Made by a program: the position numbers and the translations under genes
Assembly: GCA_017995215.1 (NCBI GenBank)
Contig: JAGOJH010000007.1
Coordinates: forward strand, 1-51,571
Length of the DNA stretch: 51,571 nucleotides
Source: Thermoclostridium sp.
GTDB taxonomy: Bacteria; Bacillota; Clostridia; DSM-8532
Direction of reading: 5' to 3'
The notes under the pieces: generated by a model
Told to the model about the DNA's origin: nothing
What the model saw: only the letters and a program-made list of their open reading frames with translations
Databases searched by the model: none
Shown here: positions 34,143 to 41,752 of the stretch, one piece after another
How the letters are laid out: each line of letters starts with the position of its first letter
Position numbering within the stretch: position 1 is the first letter of the stretch

Positions 34143-35837
34143 ATGAGCAAAACTGCTATGAACATGCAAACCATCGACGACATCGGTTTTTTTACCATCC
34201 AGCATATTTTACAAAATTCGGTCGCGAAATTTCCCGAAAAGCCTGCTCTGTCTCTTGTCGGGAAAAAGCCGATGACCTATTTAGAACTTTTAGAGGCAGT
34301 CAAGCAATATGCTTTTTTACTGAAACATGTCGGTATCCAAAAAGGTGATAAGGTTGTTATATTGGCCCCCAGTATGCCAAAGTGGGGCGTCGCCTATTTT
34401 GCGATAGTCTGTCTGGGGGCTATCGCCATCCCTTTGCTTCCTGATTTTAACAAGAGCGAGGTTGAAGGCATTGTCCGTCACTCAGAAGCCTGCTTTGCGT
34501 TTGTTTCAAAAAATAATCAGGAAAAGCTGGCAGATTGTTCGACACTACAGCACGTTTATTGCCTGGAAGATGATGCTTTTTTATCCGGTGAATCCATTCC
34601 TGATATTGTAACACCTGTCGACATTTTTGCAGAGCCTATCGATGAACAGGACACAGCGTCTATTATTTATACTTCCGGAACCACCGGTACACCCAAAGGC
34701 GTAGAGCTCTCTCACAAAAACATTGCTTTTATGGCGCATCAGACCAGATTGGTTCAGGACATTCATCCCACTGACACCTTTTTATCCATTCTGCCCATGT
34801 CCCATGTATATGAGTTTTCGATCGGCTTCATCTTTCCAATGATGCAGGGGTGTCACGTGTGCTACCTCGGCAGAGCGATTGCAGTAGCATCCTTACTGCC
34901 TGCACTGAAAACGGTTCGGCCGACCATCATGCTCAGCGTGCCTGCCGTTATGGAGAAAATATACAAAAACAAAATTGTCCCTTCCTTTCAAAAGAGCAAG
35001 CTGATTGCAAAGCTGTACAAGGTTACGATCATTCGCAAGCTTCTGCATCGAATCGCCGGGAAAAAGCTGATGGATACTTTCGGTGGCCGTATTCATTTCT
35101 TTGGTCTTGGTGGTGCCAAGCTCGCTCCGGATGTGGAGCTGTTCTTAAGGGAAGCTAAATTTCCCTATGCTGTCGGCTATGGCTTGACAGAAACCTCGCC
35201 TCTGATTGCAGGCGCGCGCCCCAGTATAACCCGGTTTCAATCTACCGGTCCTAAAATGGAAGGTATTGAGATGAAGCTGATTGGGGTAGATCCTGTCACC
35301 GGAATAGGAGAAATTGTTACGAAAGGGCCCCATGTGATGAAGGGCTACTTAAAAAACGAAGAGCTGACCAAATCTGTGTTTACTGAGGATGGTTTCTTCA
35401 AAACCGGTGATTGTGGCTCAATCGATCAGGATGGGTATCTCTATATCAAGGGGCGCCACAAAAATGTCATTGTCGGAGCTTCCGGGGAAAATATTTATCC
35501 GGAAGATATCGAATTTGTGCTGAACAAGCATCCTCTGGTATTGGAATCCCTCGTGATTGAACGGGATCAAAAGCTGGTTGCATTGGTGAAGTTGGATGAA
35601 GAATCGATCGGCTCGGATCTTGCACCGGGTAGCACCGAACTGAGCCCCTATGCGAAAGCCCTTGCCGATATCCGAGCCTTTGTCAACTCCCAGGTCAACA
35701 AATTTTCTAAACTGAAAGCCATTGAACAAATCACTGACTTAGAAAAAACGGCCTCACAAAAGATTAAACGCTTTCTATATAACGAAAGCAGTAAAGGAGA
35801 AACCATGAACGAACCATCGGCGAAGAAGGATACATGA
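34143..35837 (+). CDS. long-chain acyl-CoA ligase-like AMP-binding enzyme
   Basis: 564 residues. ANL superfamily: P-loop TSGTTGTPKGVELSHKN near residue 180, FPYAVGYGLTETSPL (adenine/Thr-Glu motif), GFFKTGDCGSIDQDGYLYIKG (hinge Asp region) and GRHKNVIVGASGENIYPEDIE. The C-terminal lysine domain is present but modified (TASQKIKRFLY, normally with a catalytic Lys). Resembles fatty-acid CoA ligases (FadD) by length and ENIYP motif. Start at 34143 (MSKTAMNMQ) has AAGGAG 10 bases upstream; a longer in-frame reading back to 33900 crosses the repeats and is unlikely. Substrate inferred only by family. Confidence 0.88.
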   Translation: MSKTAMNMQTIDDIGFFTIQHILQNSVAKFPEKPALSLVGKKPMTYLELLEAVKQYAFLLKHVGIQKGDKVVILAPSMPKWGVAYFAIVCLGAIAIPLLPDFNKSEVEGIVRHSEACFAFVSKNNQEKLADCSTLQHVYCLEDDAFLSGESIPDIVTPVDIFAEPIDEQDTASIIYTSGTTGTPKGVELSHKNIAFMAHQTRLVQDIHPTDTFLSILPMSHVYEFSIGFIFPMMQGCHVCYLGRAIAVASLLPALKTVRPTIMLSVPAVMEKIYKNKIVPSFQKSKLIAKLYKVTIIRKLLHRIAGKKLMDTFGGRIHFFGLGGAKLAPDVELFLREAKFPYAVGYGLTETSPLIAGARPSITRFQSTGPKMEGIEMKLIGVDPVTGIGEIVTKGPHVMKGYLKNEELTKSVFTEDGFFKTGDCGSIDQDGYLYIKGRHKNVIVGASGENIYPEDIEFVLNKHPLVLESLVIERDQKLVALVKLDEESIGSDLAPGSTELSPYAKALADIRAFVNSQVNKFSKLKAIEQITDLEKTASQKIKRFLYNESSKGETMNEPSAKKDT

Positions 35838-36056
35838 AATCAACCAGCAAGGATTTGACATTCTCTTCGTAAGAATATCAACAGGGGTCATATATGTTTT
35901 CATGGCCTTACCTCCCCTATGAGATATTACAATTATATAAAGAACATCTGTTCCTTTTCAAGCGAAATATTTCTCGCTCATCCATAATAGGCTGTTACGT
36001 ATACTATCAAGATTCCGAACTATCAAGTAGAGGTATACTCGTCTTGTTTGATAAAC
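35838..36056. other. short gap after the acyl-CoA ligase
   Basis: A 61-codon frame at 35894-36079 (plus) begins 6 bases after AGGGG, but it overlaps the end of the Nudix gene and matches nothing I know. I give it little weight. No terminator is evident. Confidence 0.25.
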
Positions 36057-36473
36057 CTATTTTAAAAGTAACTGTTTAGATGAAAGTATATGTTCCATGA
36101 TATGCCCTATATTGCCTTCTCCAGCGAACTTTGACATATCAAAGAAGTTCTGATTAATCTCTATCCATTCTAAATCATTCTCATCTCCATGGACAGGAAC
36201 CTCTTTGTTTATACGCCCAACATATACTTCGACCTTAATACTTGGCAAGTAATATGTAAAATCCATTAAATGTGTTAGTTCAATATCATTTTTAGAAATA
36301 CCAGTTTCTTCTTCCAATTCACGATAAGCAGCACTTAATCCATCCTCGCCAACTTCAATCTTTCCTCCGACTAAGTTGTATAATCCTTTATATGGGTTCT
36401 TTCTTCTCTTACACATAAGAATATGTTTGCACATACTATCAAATGCAGCAATCACATTAAACTCTATATTCAT
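36057..36473 (-). CDS. NUDIX hydrolase
   Basis: 138 residues. The Nudix box is complete: GGKIEVGEDGLSAAYRELEE then ETGI (GX5EX7REUXEEXGU, residues about 38-60). The N-terminal CKRRKNPYKGLYNLVG fits small nucleotide-sugar or 8-oxo-dGTP (MutT-like) pyrophosphatases. GGAGGATAAGCA precedes the ATG. AT-rich relative to the core genes and alone in its transcript, with no terminator visible. Substrate not predictable. Confidence 0.9.
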   Translation of the reverse strand: MNIEFNVIAAFDSMCKHILMCKRRKNPYKGLYNLVGGKIEVGEDGLSAAYRELEEETGISKNDIELTHLMDFTYYLPSIKVEVYVGRINKEVPVHGDENDLEWIEINQNFFDMSKFAGEGNIGHIMEHILSSKQLLLK

Positions 36474-36717
36474 TGCTTATCCTCCATCATTTGAATTAAG
36501 TTTACTTCGTCATATTAAACCTTTATGCACCTCGGGCAATTGCTATTATATCACATAGTAAAAAGGAGGATTGTACCCTTTCCTGAATCTATTCTACTAT
36601 CTGTAATTTCCATGTGTTTCCCTTTCATTTCGATCGCATGTTTTATCAAAAGAGGATGCAAACTTCCTTAGAGTATATATTTTTAAAACTCACCGGCATG
36701 TCATTTTGTTATCGTAC

Positions 36718-37461
36718 TCAATCAATGTAGTATTTTTTAACCATATCGGTATAGATCGGTATCAGGTAATGCATATCGTTAAGATCGTAAACTTCGAGAT
36801 CCGAACGCTCGACGGTTCCTTTTTCTACTTTTTCCTTCATTTTAACACCAGGTACAGGAAATACTGCCTCATAATCGCCAACTGAACAATATCCTTCAAG
36901 CGGCTCATAAAAATTTAGAAACATCATATATTTCCTGTTCTTAACCTCGGGCTTTCGTGATGAATAAGTGTAAAATACCTTTCTGCCATCTGAATATGTC
37001 CATAGATAATAGGGATGTATAAAAGTCAGTTTATCGCCAACTTCCACATCTCCCTTATATACCTTGGTCACTTTGATTTCCCATTTCGTATATCCAAAAG
37101 CCGGTGATTCAACAACCTCGTCTTTTTCTTTATTATAGAAATGAAAGGTGTTCACTTCCTGTCCGAGAACCTCCCTGGGGACAGCTTCAACAATAATGCC
37201 AGCTTCTTTCTCAACCTCCTGCAGTGTTTGATATACCCATCTGTCACCCATACCGCCAAATGCGACCTCAACTCCGGGTGGGATACCATCTCCCTGACCG
37301 TACAGCGTCGATATGTAAATTACTGAAGCTACAATGCAGATAATAACCACAGTCCATTTGATCCAGACACTTCTGATTATTGAACGTTTTATCGGGGCAG
37401 TCTCCTTAATGCACTGCTCATCGACTTGACCCAAGCTCTTCAGTAATCTCTTCCCTTTCAT
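36718..37461 (-). CDS. membrane-anchored hypothetical protein
   Basis: 247 residues, not recognised. A basic cytoplasmic tail is followed by one helix near 32-52 (WTVVIICIVASVIYISTLY) and an exported domain rich in aromatics, with YTKWEIKVTKVYKGDVEVGD, a pattern seen in extracytoplasmic OB-like or cysteine-free binding domains. Start at 37461 has a perfect AAAGGAGGTGATAACC site. Longer frames to 37692 are rejected because they cross the promoter region. It diverges from metN. Confidence 0.7.
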   Translation of the reverse strand: MKGKRLLKSLGQVDEQCIKETAPIKRSIIRSVWIKWTVVIICIVASVIYISTLYGQGDGIPPGVEVAFGGMGDRWVYQTLQEVEKEAGIIVEAVPREVLGQEVNTFHFYNKEKDEVVESPAFGYTKWEIKVTKVYKGDVEVGDKLTFIHPYYLWTYSDGRKVFYTYSSRKPEVKNRKYMMFLNFYEPLEGYCSVGDYEAVFPVPGVKMKEKVEKGTVERSDLEVYDLNDMHYLIPIYTDMVKKYYID

Positions 37462-37510
37462 ATGGTTATCACCTCCTTTTTCTGGTCTGGTGTTGTAGAT
37501 GATAAAATAA

Positions 37511-37532
37511 TATTGACAGTTTCCGGTCAATA
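37511..37532 (-). promoter_or_regulatory. 7-bp inverted repeat overlapping a -35 (possible operator)
   Basis: TATTGAC-N8-GTCAATA is a perfect inverted repeat; its minus-strand half TTGACC/TTGAC can serve as the -35 of the membrane-anchored protein gene, with TTTTAT about 17 bases further. Placement suits a repressor site. Confidence 0.4.
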
Positions 37533-37665
37533 AGATTTTACAACATTCACCTGTATTTGTAAATATCACAGTGATAACGCTGGAAAATAAGGGGTTTTTT
37601 GATATAGTCTTGTAGTAATTTGTTCTAATTTTTACAATAATTATTATTCGTTTTTCAGTGGTCTC

Positions 37666-37682
37666 GAACCGTCCCCTTGACA
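37666..37682 (+). repeat. interspersed repeat copy 1 (GAACCGTCCCCTTGACA)
   Basis: 17 bases identical to copies at 45600-45616 (plus) and 41097-41113 (minus orientation), all intergenic. GTCCCC also recalls the GGGACAGG palindrome at 27804. Confidence 0.6.
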
Positions 37683-37807
37683 TCCTTGACATCCCTTTTT
37701 TCGACTTTCTTTTTTCATAGATTCCATATATAATGTTTTAGATCCCTGTATTGTTTGGTAGAACTATCATATGCAATTTTTCGTGGCAGGGTGTTGTGTT
37801 GGGGGGA

Positions 37808-38812
37808 ATGAGATTGATAGAAATAAAGCATTTGGGTAAGGTTTTTTCCACAAACAGCGGAAATCTCGAAGTGCTTCGAGATATCAACCTTCAAATTGCC
37901 CGGGGTGAAATATTTGGCATCATCGGCCTTAGCGGTGCAGGAAAAAGCACGCTGGTGCGCTGCATGAACTACCTTGAAAAGCCTACCGAGGGTGAAGTGT
38001 TTTTTGACGGCAGGGAAATGGGATCGCTGAAGGACCATGAGCTGTTAAAAGCCCGTCAATCCATGAGCATGGTCTTTCAAGGCTTCAATCTTCTGTCTCA
38101 GAGGAATGTTTTAAAAAATGTGTGCTTCCCACTTGAAATTGCAGGGGTTGCAAGAGCGGAGGCCCGCAAGAAGGCTGCCGAAATGCTGGAGCTTGTGGGC
38201 CTGTCGAATAAATCCGACGCCTTTCCCTCACAACTTTCCGGAGGCCAGAAGCAGCGTGTAGCCATTGCAAGAGCGTTATCTACCGATCCGAAGGTGCTGC
38301 TGTGTGATGAGGTTACCAGCGCACTGGATCCAAATACCACTCGCTCCATTTTAGAACTGCTGCGCAGTATCAACCAAAAGCTCGGCGTCACAATCGTCAT
38401 TATCACTCATGAAATGCAGGTCATCGAACAGATCTGTCATCGCGTGGCAGTCATTGATCAAAGCAGGATTGTTGAGGTTGGTGACGTTCGTGAAATTTTT
38501 CTGCGCCCGCGTTCCGATATTGCAAAGCAGCTAATTCTGCCGAAGGGAAATGCTATCTCCGCAATTACCGGCAATCGCTGTCTGCGTCTGATTTTCGACG
38601 GCAGCTCAGCATTGGAGCCCATTATTTCAAACATCGCGCTGGAGTGTAAAACCGCGGTAAATATCCTGTTTGCAAACACAAAAACTGTGGACGGTATGGC
38701 TTACGGGGAAATGCTGATCCAACTCCCTGCCGACGAGAACTCCGTGGCACGGGTACTAAATTTTCTCGGAGATAAGGAAATCCATTTTAAGGAGGAGGAG
38801 TTGAATGTTTGA
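37808..38812 (+). CDS. metN: methionine ABC importer ATP-binding protein
   Basis: 334 residues. Walker A GLSGAGKSTLVR, Q-loop MVFQGFNLL, signature LSGGQKQRVAIARAL and Walker B VLLCDEVTSALDP. The C-terminal 90 residues form the NIL regulatory domain that binds methionine and shuts transport (LRLIFDGSSALEPIIS...). ATG at 37808 follows a run of six Gs only one base away; an upstream in-frame GTG is a possible alternative. The gene overlaps metI by 8 bases. Confidence 0.95.
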   Translation: MRLIEIKHLGKVFSTNSGNLEVLRDINLQIARGEIFGIIGLSGAGKSTLVRCMNYLEKPTEGEVFFDGREMGSLKDHELLKARQSMSMVFQGFNLLSQRNVLKNVCFPLEIAGVARAEARKKAAEMLELVGLSNKSDAFPSQLSGGQKQRVAIARALSTDPKVLLCDEVTSALDPNTTRSILELLRSINQKLGVTIVIITHEMQVIEQICHRVAVIDQSRIVEVGDVREIFLRPRSDIAKQLILPKGNAISAITGNRCLRLIFDGSSALEPIISNIALECKTAVNILFANTKTVDGMAYGEMLIQLPADENSVARVLNFLGDKEIHFKEEELNV

Positions 38813-39452
38813 GTTACTTGGCACCGGCATTGCCGAATCACTTTATATGACCCTTGTATCGACAGCTCTCTCCTATTTCTTTGGACTGCCTCTGGGCGTA
38901 CTTCTGTATGTGACAGACAAAAACGGTATTCTTAAAAAGCCAGGCTTCAACAACGTTTTGGGCTTTATAATCAATTTTCTGCGTTCCGTACCTTTCCTGA
39001 TCCTGCTCGTCGCTATTTTGCCTTTCACACGGGCTGTTGTCGGGACGACCATCGGTTCCACGGCAACCATCGTACCGCTTGTGGTCGGAGCCTCGCCGTT
39101 CATTGCAAGAATGGTTGAATCCTCGCTGAAGGAGGTGGACGCCGGTGTGATTGAAGCCGCTCAGTCCATGGGCAGCTCGACCTTTCAAATTATTTATAAG
39201 GTGCTGCTTCCCGAAGCGAAACCATCTTTGATACTCGGAGCGGCCATCGCAGTGACAACGATCCTCGGATATTCAGCAATGGCAGGCTTTGTTGGTGGCG
39301 GCGGCCTCGGTGCGATTGCGATCAATTACGGATACTACCGGTATCAGGACGATGTGATGCTTTTGACAGTGGTTCTTCTGGTCATCATCGTTCAGGTATT
39401 TCAGGAGCTGGGCATGAGATTTGCCAAAATGAGCGATAAAAGAATTAAATAA
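38805..39452 (+). CDS. metI: methionine ABC importer permease
   Basis: 215 residues, five hydrophobic segments. The cytoplasmic EAA loop is EAAQSMGSSTFQIIYKVLLP, the contact with MetN. LRSVPFLILLVAILPF and GAIAINYGYYRYQDDVML are typical of MetI. The start lies inside metN's end with GGAGGAGG upstream: translational coupling. Followed by metQ after about 135 bases. Confidence 0.95.
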   Translation: MFELLGTGIAESLYMTLVSTALSYFFGLPLGVLLYVTDKNGILKKPGFNNVLGFIINFLRSVPFLILLVAILPFTRAVVGTTIGSTATIVPLVVGASPFIARMVESSLKEVDAGVIEAAQSMGSSTFQIIYKVLLPEAKPSLILGAAIAVTTILGYSAMAGFVGGGGLGAIAINYGYYRYQDDVMLLTVVLLVIIVQVFQELGMRFAKMSDKRIK

Positions 39453-39588
39453 TACGTTTTGGGTTTGTAAAGACCGGTTAGGAAAACGGGAAATTACCGC
39501 AGCACACCAGATTATACTTGAGAAATCTAACATTCATTCATAGATCATGGTTTAGACCAATCAAATAAATAGAAGGAGAGAAAGAACG

Positions 39589-40398
39589 ATGAAAAAATTG
39601 ACAGCTGTTTTATTGACCATTGCCACCTTTGCCCTGATACTGACAGGCTGCGGAAAAACCGGCGGCGATAAAAGCCTGAAGGTCGGCGCCAGTGTCACAC
39701 CCCATGCCGAAATACTAAAAGTTGCAAAGGAGATTCTTGCTGCGGATGGAATAACACTTGAGATCGTTGAATACAACGATTATGTACTTCCAAACACAGC
39801 AACAGAAAACGGCGAGCTGCTTGCAAACTATTTCCAGCATCAGCCGTACCTCACCGATTTTAATGCAGAGAAAAACACACATCTTGTTTCAGTTGCCGCT
39901 ATTCACTACGAGCCCTTTGGCATTTATCCTGGCAAGACCACATCCATGGACGCCCTTAAAGACGGCGCGATTATCGCTGTTCCAAACGATGGCACCAATG
40001 AAGCCAGGGCCCTTCTGCTGCTGCAGGCTCAGGGGCTAATCAAGCTGAAGGAAGGCGTAGGCCTGACCGCAACCATCCTTGATATCGCTGAAAATCCGAA
40101 AAACCTTGACATCCGTGAAATTGAGGCAGCACAGATCGCGCGCGCGCTCCAGGACGTGGATCTGGGCGTTATCAACGGAAACTATGCCATCCAGGCGGGT
40201 CTGAAGGTGGGCACCGACGCTCTCGCTGTGGAGGACAAGGAGTCCGAAGCGGCAAAGACCTATGCGAATATCCTTGTTGTAAAAGAAGGCAATGAAAACA
40301 ACGCGGCCGTGCAAGCTCTGGTAAAAGCCTTAAAGAGCGACAAGGTAAAGAAATACATCGAAGATACCTACGAAGGCGCCGTTATTCCAATGTTTTAG
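39589..40398 (+). CDS. metQ: methionine-binding lipoprotein
   Basis: 269 residues, NlpA/MetQ family. A lipoprotein signal ends in LILTGCGK, Cys21. Then SVTPHAEILKVAKEIL, NTATENGELLANYFQHQPYL and PNDGTNEARALLLLQ, all standard. The 3' gene of the metNIQ importer; GGAGAG lies upstream. A strong terminator follows. L- and D-methionine are the expected ligands by family; no direct evidence here. Confidence 0.95.
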   Translation: MKKLTAVLLTIATFALILTGCGKTGGDKSLKVGASVTPHAEILKVAKEILAADGITLEIVEYNDYVLPNTATENGELLANYFQHQPYLTDFNAEKNTHLVSVAAIHYEPFGIYPGKTTSMDALKDGAIIAVPNDGTNEARALLLLQAQGLIKLKEGVGLTATILDIAENPKNLDIREIEAAQIARALQDVDLGVINGNYAIQAGLKVGTDALAVEDKESEAAKTYANILVVKEGNENNAAVQALVKALKSDKVKKYIEDTYEGAVIPMF

Positions 40399-40499
40399 GC
40401 TTTACTCCGGGCGGTTTCGGAATCAATTTCAATACGCTTGCTATTACCGCCGATATCTTTTCGTTGTGCTACATTTAATTGAGTTCATATATAAGCATC

Positions 40500-40535
40500 A
40501 AGCGGCAGGGGACCACAATCCCCTGCCGCTTCTTA
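40500..40535 (+). terminator. metNIQ terminator
   Basis: 13-bp stem AAGCGGCAGGGGA/TCCCCTGCCGCTT around CCACAA, followed by CTT. Tail poor in Ts, but position and stability are good. Confidence 0.75.
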
Positions 40536-40786
40536 AACTACAGTATTTCTGTTTTAATTTTTCCAATATATTCTTTTTCCTCATTCCATGAGTTTTTCCG
40601 CAATCATTTCCCTTCGAATGGTACAAAAGTCATCATGAAAATCAGCAAAATGAAGCAGCGCCGACGGTCATATTGGTCCGAGCCTTGGCTGCGGAGACAG
40701 CAGCGGTTCCGTTAGCAGCCATGGAAGCGGCCATCGCAGCGCCGACTTCTTTCTGGTGTAGAGTGCCTTGTTTTATTTTTTTGGTT
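40536..40786 (-). other. gap downstream of the double-glycine peptide gene
   Basis: On the minus strand a frame across 40642-40790 reads GAAMAASMAANGTAAVSAAK and ends ASFC. It overlaps the peptide gene in another frame and has no ribosome site of its own. It could be a remnant or an artefact. Nothing else is recognised. Confidence 0.25.
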
Positions 40787-41026
40787 TTACTTATGCCTTG
40801 GCTGACCGCATATAACGCAGTGTCGAACAAACACATGTCTGTTTCTGCCCTCATCATATTCCGTAGTATCATTATAATGTCCACACTGACACGTCCAAGG
40901 CCTTTGAGGTGGGAACATAGTTGTGGCTCCACCGACTACTTCGTTAAGTTCTTCATCTGTAAACTCTTCCACTTTTTTCCCATTGCTTAGTTTGATTTCG
41001 TCAATATTGATTCTTTCTTTTGCCAT
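40787..41026 (-). CDS. double-glycine leader peptide with two Cys pairs (possible bacteriocin/RiPP precursor)
   Basis: 79 residues. Residues 1-33 form a textbook double-glycine leader: charged and hydrophilic, ending EEFTDEELNEVVGG. After the GG the 46-residue core holds CQCG (46-49) and CVICG (70-74), arranged like a small zinc ribbon or disulfide pair, with aromatic WTCQCGHYN. AAAGGGGG stands 7 bases before the ATG. No PCAT transporter, peptidase or modifying enzyme is in the window, so it is an orphan; it may be served from elsewhere. Function is inferred only from the leader. Confidence 0.72.
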   Translation of the reverse strand: MAKERINIDEIKLSNGKKVEEFTDEELNEVVGGATTMFPPQRPWTCQCGHYNDTTEYDEGRNRHVFVRHCVICGQPRHK

Positions 41027-41096
41027 AGACTATCCCCCTTTCTTTATATTGATATACCCATCATTTGTTATTTATAATCACTATGACCCATATTTT

Positions 41097-41113
41097 TGTC
41101 AAGGGGACGGTTC
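41097..41113 (-). repeat. interspersed repeat copy 2
   Basis: Reverse complement of the GAACCGTCCCCTTGACA repeat; here it follows the start of the GG peptide gene's leader region by about 70 bases. Confidence 0.6.
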
Positions 41114-41159
41114 TCTCTTGACATCCTCTCTCTATTTCCACTCCAGTAGTACGACTGTT

Positions 41160-41255
41160 TCAGCTCCACATCTGGAATACTTTCTCCCTTTTCCCATTTT
41201 GCATAAGTTGTCTGGAAATACCAATTTTCTCTGCTATTCCTCTTGTGGGTCTCAA
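41160..41255 (-). pseudogene. XRE-type helix-turn-helix regulator remnant
   Basis: Minus-strand frames give TRGIAEKIGISRQ and then, one frame over, TYAKWEKGESIPDVEL. Together they are the classic recognition helix of XRE regulators (AEKIGISRQTISKWEKGESIPD). A single-base frameshift separates them. No start or end of the gene survives. Confidence 0.6.
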
Positions 41256-41269
41256 GCCTTCACAGGAGC

Positions 41270-41671
41270 TCACATACGAATAAAAGACAGGCATCCGATT
41301 TCGTTTGCGGGCTTAAATCCCACCGATTTATAAAATGACACAGTTTTTTCTGTATTGTCTGTAAAGAGTTCCATTTGATATACGGATTGGTATTTTTCCA
41401 TAATAGCTTTCAGAAGCATCGTTCCGATTCCCTGGCGCTGATATTGAGGTAATACTATGATATCCTGTATAAAAACGATTGACACACCGTCTCCAACAGC
41501 ACGGATTATTCCAACCAGTTTATCATCCTTGTATGCAGCTAAGACACATAAAGAATTCTCGTATGCCTTTTTAAGCATATCTTGGAGTTTTACATAGTTC
41601 ATCCATCCGACGCTTTTATACAAATTAACAATCTCAACGTGGTTAAAGTTTCGGTATTCCTTAATCTCCAT
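41270..41671 (-). CDS. GNAT family N-acetyltransferase
   Basis: 133 residues, compact GNAT. VLAAYKDDKLVGIIRAVGDG, then IQDIIVLPQYQRQGIGTMLL (Q-x-x-G-x-G acetyl-CoA loop), FYKSVGFKPA at the end. GGAGG precedes the ATG. AT-rich compared with the core genes. It ends just before an XRE remnant and starts 80 bases after GH51. Substrate unknown. Confidence 0.9.
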   Translation of the reverse strand: MEIKEYRNFNHVEIVNLYKSVGWMNYVKLQDMLKKAYENSLCVLAAYKDDKLVGIIRAVGDGVSIVFIQDIIVLPQYQRQGIGTMLLKAIMEKYQSVYQMELFTDNTEKTVSFYKSVGFKPANEIGCLSFIRM

Positions 41672-41752
41672 AAAACATTAACCTCCACTTGTTCAAATGT
41701 TATTCTCACCATTGATTACTTCCGAAAAATCTGATTAGCTGCATTAAGGGTA

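Larger units (their letters stand above)
37462..37807. other. divergent control region between the membrane protein and metN
   Basis: No gene. It contains the inverted repeat at 37511-37532, a GAACCGTCCCCTTGACA repeat copy, and a TATAAT at 37729-37734 pointing toward metN with no good -35. I found neither an S-box (SAM) riboswitch nor a T-box here, although methionine importers often have one. Confidence 0.4.

Noticed and set aside
37462-37807. SAM riboswitch or T-box before metN
   Set aside because: No conserved S-box or T-box core or terminator could be found on the plus strand.
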